DNA of 64,000 bases, taken from positions 12,946,001 to 13,010,000 of the forward strand of contig NC_092563.1 in the NCBI RefSeq assembly GCF_037975245.1, in the 5' to 3' direction. The stretch comes from Apostichopus japonicus. Its lineage: Eukaryota; Echinodermata; Holothuroidea; Aspidochirotida; Stichopodidae. A program made the translations under genes and the position numbers. The notes beneath the pieces were generated by a model. The model had not been told where the DNA came from, made no database searches, and was given only the letters and a program-made list of their open reading frames with translations. Of the stretch, positions 57,240-64,000 are shown in pieces (within the stretch, counting starts at the first letter, position 1; every line of letters starts with the position of its first letter).

Positions 57240-60200
57240 TTAAGGTTAAGGTTAAGGTGGAAACACTTGGTAAAGCGCACATTACTGTAAAAACACTCAA
57301 TGGCGCTGAACAACAAAACAATTATAAAAACGATTTCTTAAATAAATGAGTCTTTAAAGCAGCTTTAAAAGTTCTGATGGTCTTCGAATTTCTTGTGTCG
57401 ACGGGGAGAGCGTTCCAAAGTCTAGGGCCAGTGACGCTGAAAGAGCGGCCTGCGAAACATTTGCGGCGTGTGAAAGGAACCTTGAGAAGAATGCCCTTTG
57501 ACGAGCGTGTTGAACGACCAGGTGTCTTAATTTCCAGCAACTCGGACAGATAAGCTGGTGCTGAATTATGTATACACTTATAAACGAGGAGGAGGATCTT
57601 GTACTCAGCGCGGACATTAACGGGGAGGATGTGCAGCTCCTTCAATGCTGCGGAGGCACTATCATATTTTGATCTGCCGAGAATAATTTTAGCCGTGTAA
57701 TTTTGGATCCTTTGTAGGGGATGAAGTGTGGAGGCCGGGAGGTTGATAAAAAGACCATTGCAATAGTCCATATGAGAGAAAATCGTGGCATTTGCAATTT
57801 TGAGACATGTCGACTTGTCCAAATATTTCCGGATCTTCTTCAGATTAAACATGGCGAGGGCTGATGCACGAGCTTTCATGGAAATATGATGTTTGAGATT
57901 GAGGGTTTCATCCAAGTAAACACCTAGTAGCTTCACACTATGGGTACGACGGACAGGAGTGTCCCCAATGGATAAAACGTCTGTATTGCACTTTGGTAGT
58001 TGGTGATTGCTTCCGAAAACGATAAACTCCGATTTTTCATCATTCATCTTAAGACGGTTAAATTGCATCCAGAGTTTCACATTTTCTAGAGTTGATGAAA
58101 GACCCCTGATTGACTCAAATTCTGAAGAAACATCTCCGGGTTTAAAACTAGAGTAGATACTGTGGTCATCGGCGTAGCCAATGAGGAATTGTTCATCACT
58201 GATACATGTGTTCATTGTGCTAGTATAGCAGGTGAAATATACTGGTCCATTTATACTACCCTGTGGTACAGAGAAATTGACCTTCATCGGCGTAGAAAGT
58301 GATTTGTTTATACAAACAGCGAATTGTCTCTCAGATAAATACGACGATACCCATTTTCTAGCTACCCCGTGAACTCCGAAGCACTTCTTGAGAATGTCCA
58401 ATAACAGCTGGTGGTTGACTGTGTCAAACGCGGCACTCAAGTCCATTGCGGCAAATGGAGTTAATAACTGGCGCTCCATATTGCACATGATATCATTATA
58501 TAATTTCAGTAAGAGTGTTTCCGTACTATGGTTGGCCCTGTATGCACTTTGATACGGAGGAAGGAGACCGTGATTCTCGATGTGTTCAGTAAAACTAATC
58601 AGAGAGGCCTTCTCCACTATCTTTGAAAGGAAGGACAGATTACTAACCGGGCGATAGTTCTTCTTTATATGATCGAGGTTAGTTTTCTTCAATAGTGGTT
58701 TGACAATAGCTTGTTTCCAGTCTGGGTGAAAATTACCAGTGGAGAGCGATGTATTAATTATTTTGCAAAATATAGGAGCAAATATGTCATAATGTTCTTT
58801 GACAAGAGACGATGGCAAGGGATCAAGCTGGCAAGTCGTAGGCTTTGCATTACGAATGAGTGCTGTAGCCGTCGATACATCAATGGTAGAAAATGAAGCA
58901 AAAGGTGGTACGCTCATCTCGGGTGGGATGAAGATAGGATGGTGCTCGAGCTCATTCCGGATGACATCGACCTTGTTATAAAAATACGTGGCAAAGTCAC
59001 CAGCCAGCTGATCGTCTGACACACCCTCCGGTAGAGGATTGGTCTTTGTACTGCCAGTAATGTTGGCGACGGTAGCAAACAGTTGACGGGTGTCGTTGCC
59101 ACATGATTCAATCTTCCTCCGAATGAAGGTGCTTTTCAATGCTTCGACATGGTTTTTGTATTCGTTACGGAATGAACGAAACGAATCATGATTCTCAGAG
59201 GTTGGATGTTTCAACCATCGCCGCTCTGCATTCCGTGTTTTAGTTTTCAGCCTTGACGCCTCATTATCAAACCACGGAACACTTTGGCGAACAGTTATTA
59301 CTTTAGAGATGACAGGGGCATGATCGTTCAATACTCTCTCGGTACGGATCTTATAGGCGGTTACCAGATCATCAAGAGAATCAAGTGCCATCATCCCATC
59401 CATTTCGTAACTAAGATCCGATCTAAATCTCTCCCGATCAATCGAATTCAACTTGCGGAACTGAATTTGTTTCCGCACCAGTACTGGGCGAGATGTAGAT
59501 AGAGTCGCCAATATGAATCGGTGATCGGAAAGAGAAAAATCCGTCCTAATATTTGTGACAGAAAAGTCACTGTTTTCCCGGACTAGTATCAGGTCCAGAG
59601 TATTCCCAGATATATGAGTTGGACCAGAAACCAATTGATTCAGCGATAATGCATTGAGCAAGTTGATAAATGCCTCTGAGCCTGGTTCAAGAACACGATT
59701 GACGCGAATGTTAAAATCGCCCAAGAGCATGCATCTGTTCGATGTAAGGAATAAGTCACTGGTGTAATCAGAAAACTCCGTAAGAAATGTATTTATTGTA
59801 ATCGGATGATTTGCCGAATATGGTGGTCTATATATAGCGGCTACATCATTCACAAACGTACCAATTCTGATTTTGAAAAGAGCAAATTCGAAAGATGAGC
59901 GTTCCCCGGAATCAATTACTTCGACCGAAATATTGTTTTTGTAGAAAATTCCTATACCGCCACCGATGCGATCTTTACGTTCAACATTGACAAAGTTGTA
60001 GCCATCGGCTTTTAAACTGGCGATCTCAATTGTGTCACTATCCTTGATCCACGATTCAACAACGATACAGAAATCCAAGTTTTCAGTCACCACAAAGTGT
60101 AAGAACTGTTCACACTTGTTTCGTAGGGAGCGAGCATTAATTAGGCCGAAACTACAGTGATCGTTGTTATCATACCTGGTTTCTGTCGGGAAATATCGGA

Positions 60201-60720
60201 GAAGTTCACGATGGACACCGTTGTTGTGGTCCCACAAAGATCGCCATTTAACAGTTCTGCGATTCCTAGCCCCTTGACCGCGACAACCCCTGGATCTGTA
60301 AATCCCATAATCCCGTAATATGTCAATCACTGCCTGCGGTGGACGTATGCGCGGCTTACAAATTGACCGGTAGTGATACAATTGAGAAGCACTGTAGCGT
60401 ATAATCCCAGTGTGTGGGAAGATGTTCCTGCAAACACTATATTGATTCACTGTATTACACTGTACTTCCATGGCTAGGCTTGTGTAGCATATATATTCAA
60501 ACCAGATAATCAAAAAAGGTACACAAATCACCCTTTTTCCGGAATGAAAACTGGAAGACATTCCACCGAATGGAACACTAAACAGCACGAAACAACAGTG
60601 CAGCAATGTAATCAAAACTGTACAATGTGCTCCGTGAAAATGAACAAAATTACGCGTAATAAACACGTTGCAGCAGCCACACTCAAGCGCTAGTTAATCA
60701 TATATAAGCTTGTATTAACA
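57240..60720 (-). mobile_element. CR1/L2-like LINE, coding part intact
   Basis: Minus-strand element: an intact endonuclease/reverse-transcriptase frame (57322-60666), a short 3' UTR with a GCGCTTTA block, and a terminal (CTTAAC)n-like microsatellite at about 57240-57258. Short 3' microsatellites instead of poly-A are typical of CR1/L2-type elements. The 5' end is not defined and no target-site duplication was found, so the outer limits are approximate. No separate ORF1 was recognised. Confidence 0.75.
57322..60666 (-). CDS. LINE endonuclease/reverse transcriptase polyprotein
   Basis: One uninterrupted frame of 1114 codons. The first about 65 residues are hydrophobic and unlike the family. 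A more natural start is Met66 (MEVQ, at 60471). An arginine-rich YRSRGCRGQGARNRR block precedes the AP-type endonuclease (residues about 172-385: LINARSLRNK, an ESW motif, GDFNI near 316, SDHRF near 380). The reverse transcriptase follows (SAAFDTVNHQLLLDIL, a VPQGS motif, GYADD near 831-834). The C-terminal region has LHPLQRIQN, LKELHILPVNVRAEYKI and GPRLWNALP, ending LFKKSFL. All visible catalytic signatures are present and no stop interrupts them. It nicks target DNA and primes reverse transcription there. The clade within the CR1/L2 group is not resolved. Recent activity is plausible but unproven. Confidence 0.92.
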   Translation of the reverse strand: MFITRNFVHFHGAHCTVLITLLHCCFVLFSVPFGGMSSSFHSGKRVICVPFLIIWFEYICYTSLAMEVQCNTVNQYSVCRNIFPHTGIIRYSASQLYHYRSICKPRIRPPQAVIDILRDYGIYRSRGCRGQGARNRRTVKWRSLWDHNNGVHRELLRYFPTETRYDNNDHCSFGLINARSLRNKCEQFLHFVVTENLDFCIVVESWIKDSDTIEIASLKADGYNFVNVERKDRIGGGIGIFYKNNISVEVIDSGERSSFEFALFKIRIGTFVNDVAAIYRPPYSANHPITINTFLTEFSDYTSDLFLTSNRCMLLGDFNIRVNRVLEPGSEAFINLLNALSLNQLVSGPTHISGNTLDLILVRENSDFSVTNIRTDFSLSDHRFILATLSTSRPVLVRKQIQFRKLNSIDRERFRSDLSYEMDGMMALDSLDDLVTAYKIRTERVLNDHAPVISKVITVRQSVPWFDNEASRLKTKTRNAERRWLKHPTSENHDSFRSFRNEYKNHVEALKSTFIRRKIESCGNDTRQLFATVANITGSTKTNPLPEGVSDDQLAGDFATYFYNKVDVIRNELEHHPIFIPPEMSVPPFASFSTIDVSTATALIRNAKPTTCQLDPLPSSLVKEHYDIFAPIFCKIINTSLSTGNFHPDWKQAIVKPLLKKTNLDHIKKNYRPVSNLSFLSKIVEKASLISFTEHIENHGLLPPYQSAYRANHSTETLLLKLYNDIMCNMERQLLTPFAAMDLSAAFDTVNHQLLLDILKKCFGVHGVARKWVSSYLSERQFAVCINKSLSTPMKVNFSVPQGSINGPVYFTCYTSTMNTCISDEQFLIGYADDHSIYSSFKPGDVSSEFESIRGLSSTLENVKLWMQFNRLKMNDEKSEFIVFGSNHQLPKCNTDVLSIGDTPVRRTHSVKLLGVYLDETLNLKHHISMKARASALAMFNLKKIRKYLDKSTCLKIANATIFSHMDYCNGLFINLPASTLHPLQRIQNYTAKIILGRSKYDSASAALKELHILPVNVRAEYKILLLVYKCIHNSAPAYLSELLEIKTPGRSTRSSKGILLKVPFTRRKCFAGRSFSVTGPRLWNALPVDTRNSKTIRTFKAALKTHLFKKSFL

Positions 60721-62104
60721 AGCTTGCTTTCGAAAAATTAAATCCATACCATACTTTTTTCAGACTGGTTCACGTCAAGTGCGTAACTCTAATGAAGCAC
60801 GTCGATACATGACTTGAATCATTTGAGTAAATACAGTGGTTTACCAACTGTACATAAAATAACAATTGTTAGACAAAAAAAAGAAAAGATACATAGGCAT
60901 GTAGGACGTGATTAGCAGGTTTGTGATCCGTTGGCTAATAATGTTGAAACCAATCCTCTGGGCCCTTGAAGCCTGGTGGGCCCAGTTTGATGAACCACAC
61001 CTAGGTGACTATAGCACCCATGTATATTGCGTGTATATTGCGGATACACCGAAGGACGCCCAATAACGGGTCAACGTGGAGATTCACTAGCTCAGACGTC
61101 TGTTGCTTATATAGAACAATTTGCTCAAGTCAATCTTTTTTGGCTTTGATGATAATCGTAACCTTTGCATTCATGAAGGCATATGGGTGTGTGCGTGCAC
61201 TTGTTTTTATTCTGACCGAGGACTTATCACGATATCTCAATACTGGAAGTTTGGGCAGACCTCTAATTTAGTGTGTGGAAGTACCACATTGAGTTAAAGA
61301 AGCATATTGTTTTTGGTGGAGGTCAAATGGCGGGGGGGGGGGTCATCAGAGGTCAAATCGTGAAACCCATGTAAACATGTACACCCTCACTATACATTAC
61401 ATCAGATTCATGAAGAAAACTGCTCATGTTACATCATCGAAACCACAATGCATTTTTGCATTCTGGTTTTGGTCTTGCTGGATGTGTTTGTCAGTTCTAT
61501 GCTTGGTACATTATTGCCAGTCTTCGTGCATGTGGTGTGAGGGGGAAAAGTCTCCAGTTTTGTCTCCAATATAATAGTTAGATAATAAAGGTTTAATTAA
61601 AACTTGAACTGATTGATGACTTTTAATGACACCAGGAAGGATGTGCCCTCTGTTACGACTGCAAACTTTTATGGCTTGGGGGTGGGGGGGGGGGCACTGT
61701 GCACATGATTTGGCTGAGGTCCATTCTGGGGAGTGGGTATAAGTCAAAAAAATCTGTAAGGGGACTTAGATATGAACCGGTTTCCATCATTAACTGCATT
61801 TGTGTTGTACAGCTTAACACGATGCCAGTTAACAACTTTACATGCACTTGTTATCAAATGTGAGCCATTTGGAAAGAAAGTTGGAGGGGAAGAGCCACAT
61901 GCCCCAATTGCTATGGCCCTATAGATAAGTATTAACCATATCAAAAATTTACAAATACATAATACTAAGTGTGTGTATGTTCACGCAGGTATCTCATATA
62001 TCTACGTTATATTTGGCTAAATGGACTGGATGTATTTTTATGAAATAAGAGTTCCATACCATACACATAACCTTGAATAAAAGTGTTATCACTGAATGTA
62101 ATCT
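60721..62104. other. Non-coding with dispersed repeats
   Basis: No gene was recognised. At about 61140-61400 is another diverged copy of the AGGTCA-rich repeat ('gaggtcaaatgg', 'tcatcagaggtcaaat', 'gtgtggaagtaccacattgagt'). G runs lie near 61335 and 61685. Confidence 0.4.
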
Positions 62105-62330
62105 TGTTATTAATCTTGTTCTATGCTTAGTATGGCTAATGAGGAAAACCTGAAATACGTAAACACAAGTAGCCTGTCTAGTACAGTGTTGCATATCACT
62201 GCTATTTCACCCCTCCCCACCCCCCCTCTCTCGTTCTATGCTAAGTATGGCTAATGAGGAAAACCTGAAATGCATAAACACAAGTAGCATGTTGCATATC
62301 ACTGCTATTTTACCCCCCCCCCCCCTGCCT
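62105..62330. repeat. Tandem duplication of about 115 bp
   Basis: The block 'gttctatgcttagtatggct' ... 'aatgaggaaaacctgaaat' ... 'ttgcatatcactgctattt' appears near 62118 and again near 62234. Each copy ends in a C-rich run. The inverted hAT-like end 'tatgccactg' follows at about 62336. Confidence 0.75.
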
Positions 62331-62449
62331 CTTGCTATGCCACTGGTCATTGTGTCAATTAGATAAAGTATGGTTTTTCAGCCGTGCTCCAGATACAAAT
62401 GATATTTACCTACCTAGAACATCCCATTTTCCCGGAAGAACTTCTTCAG

Positions 62450-63965
62450 CTCTGAACGTTCTTTAATCAATTGTTTAGAAGCAAATCAAGTTAAGAAGCG
62501 AAGATCTCCTTGTGATGGCCAAGAATTTCTTGACTGCTTCTCTTGGGTCCAGATGAGACATACCTCTGCTGTCAAGGGCTAAGAGAAGACAATCATTTTA
62601 ACCCTTGGTCTGTCATTTGTTGGCAGCGTGGGGAACGGATGAAATTTGGAAGAGCCTTGGTTCTTTCCATTATCATTGATACATGAGCAGTAGCTACATT
62701 TTTTATCTACTGTATCCAGAAACTGCCATAGTGTTGTATCTTCAATGCTACCAGTTCTCAGTCTTGTGTATATCTCTGACAATGTCTCATTGGTTTAGTA
62801 CTTTCTGAGGACATTTCCTTGAAGATGTTGACAACATTGTCAGTGAACTGCTCCAGATACTCTGTATGTAAGGATGATTTTCCTTCCATGGTTTTTACAA
62901 CAGTCAGTGGCACACAAGAAATCAAGATACTTTGTAAGCTCTCAGTCAACAGTTAAAAACACTGATGTAACAACTTCAGTACGGAAAAGCAGTGAAAAGC
63001 AGTTTGATGTCACCAGAGTGTGATGAGTTCTTGCAGTTCTCGGTGGTAACAGTTGATCATCATTTGATGATTCTTTGCGACATTCGTCGTCTTTTGATTC
63101 CTACATGCCACCGATATAGCCTATGGGATATGGTGAACTTTCCATCAAATTAATCCTGCTGCGCACAGTAGGGATCTCTGATCCTCATAAAATCAAGAAT
63201 AAGGAGATCAGTCCCTTGTAACTCCTTCTGCTACCTGCTTATTATGCATAGGAAATCCACAAGTTTTGTCTAATACCTGTATGGTGAATGACCATGTTTT
63301 GAAAAGTTCTTTAGCCTTATATCTGGTGACATTTGTCGTACTGTTGCCAAATTATTCAGAGCAGATCTAATGGCCGAGATGAGCTGCTGCACCCATGGAA
63401 TTTGCCATCGCATGCATATGTTGAGCAAATCTTACTAGTTAGTGGAGAGGTTACAGATATCTGTACTGCAGAAAATGTGATTCCTGGCATTGGCTCTTAA
63501 AGATTTATAGCCTTGAAGTTGTTTGTAGAAACCTTGTTGTCATTAATCCAGTGAAGCATTTCTGGAACAATTCACCTCAGGTCTTAGGCCTATATTTCTA
63601 GATCGGATTGGTGGCATTCATACCAGGTACACATTAGGTTTCTATTTAATGCATCATTTACTTTCTGGTCACAGTCCACCATTGCATCCTGTGTTGCAGA
63701 TTTTTCATCTGTTGTAATGGCGGCAAGGACGTTTAATATTTTGTTTTGAAGTTACACGTTTCTTTAGCAGGGGGCAGAGCATGTCCAGTTTCTTCCTTAG
63801 GTTCAAGATCTTTAGCTTCATCAAATACATTTAATAGTGACCTGCAAGTGATCTGCTATCATGTAATTTGCTCTCCAGAGTTAAGAATCGCTCTCCCAGG
63901 ACATCAATGCATGTAGTGTTCGGTGTACAGGCTCCGGAGTCTGAAACCATGCGGGTTGTGACAAT
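62450..63965 (-). pseudogene. Decayed coding-like stretch, family not identified
   Basis: On the minus strand, protein-like segments appear in shifting frames with many stops. Examples are SGACTPNTTCIDVLGERFLT (about 63890-63955), an ISAIRSALNNLATVRQMSPD block (about 63320-63385), ESLQSILISC and SSLHTEYLEQFTDNVVNIFK (about 62830-62945), and LWQFLDTVDKKCSYCSC (about 62680-62730). Amino-acid composition and helix-like patterning suggest a degraded multi-domain gene or transposon ORF that continues past the window end. I do not recognise the family. It could also be chance or unrecognised exons. Confidence 0.3.
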
Positions 63966-64000
63966 CTTAAACGACTTTTGCTAATGATTGGAATGGTATA

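Noticed and set aside
58711-59502. Plus-strand frames within the LINE
   Set aside because: They are antisense shadows of the long minus-strand reverse-transcriptase frame.

Overview
This is a eukaryotic, AT-rich animal genomic window. It contains intron-bearing genes with GT/AG splice sites, long introns, and many transposon remnants with clear target-site duplications. Gene content (FRAT/GBP-type GSK-3 binder, BLOC-1 subunits, a lengsin-like glutamine-synthetase homologue) and repeat content (Penelope-like element, CR1/L2-like LINE, many small hAT-type elements with G/C homopolymer runs) fit an invertebrate deuterostome, most likely an echinoderm. That placement is an inference, because no species marker can be read directly.

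Layout. 1-7.7 kb: no recognised gene, but two non-autonomous hAT elements with target-site duplications and a cluster of palindromes. 7.76-8.23 kb (+): an uninterrupted FRAT/GBP gene, followed by about 9 kb of non-coding sequence that may include its 3' UTR. 17.6-23.6 kb (-): a five-exon BLOC1S4 (cappuccino) gene. 23.6-28.7 kb: a repeat-rich divergent intergenic region with a Harbinger-like element, a foldback element and a second, oppositely oriented copy of the Harbinger-like arm. 28.7-40.4 kb (+): an eleven-exon dysbindin gene (DTNBP1), with a rearranged Penelope-like element in its second intron and several minisatellites. 43.6-49.4 kb: long degenerate repeats dense in AGGTCA nuclear-receptor half-sites. 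50.5-51.8 kb: two more small hAT elements. 54.2-55.6 kb (+): a lengsin-like gene read as one open frame. 57.2-60.7 kb (-): a LINE with an intact endonuclease/reverse-transcriptase ORF. 61-64 kb: more repeats and a decayed coding-like stretch.

How the genes relate. BLOC1S4 and dysbindin are two subunits of the same eight-subunit complex, BLOC-1, which acts in endosome-to-lysosome-related-organelle sorting. Here they lie next to each other and diverge, with about 5 kb between their start codons. They are on different chromosomes in human. FRAT (Wnt/GSK-3) and the lengsin-like gene have no evident functional tie to them. Exon joins were worked out by hand from splice sites and from remembered human family sequences, so a transcript alignment would be the decisive check.
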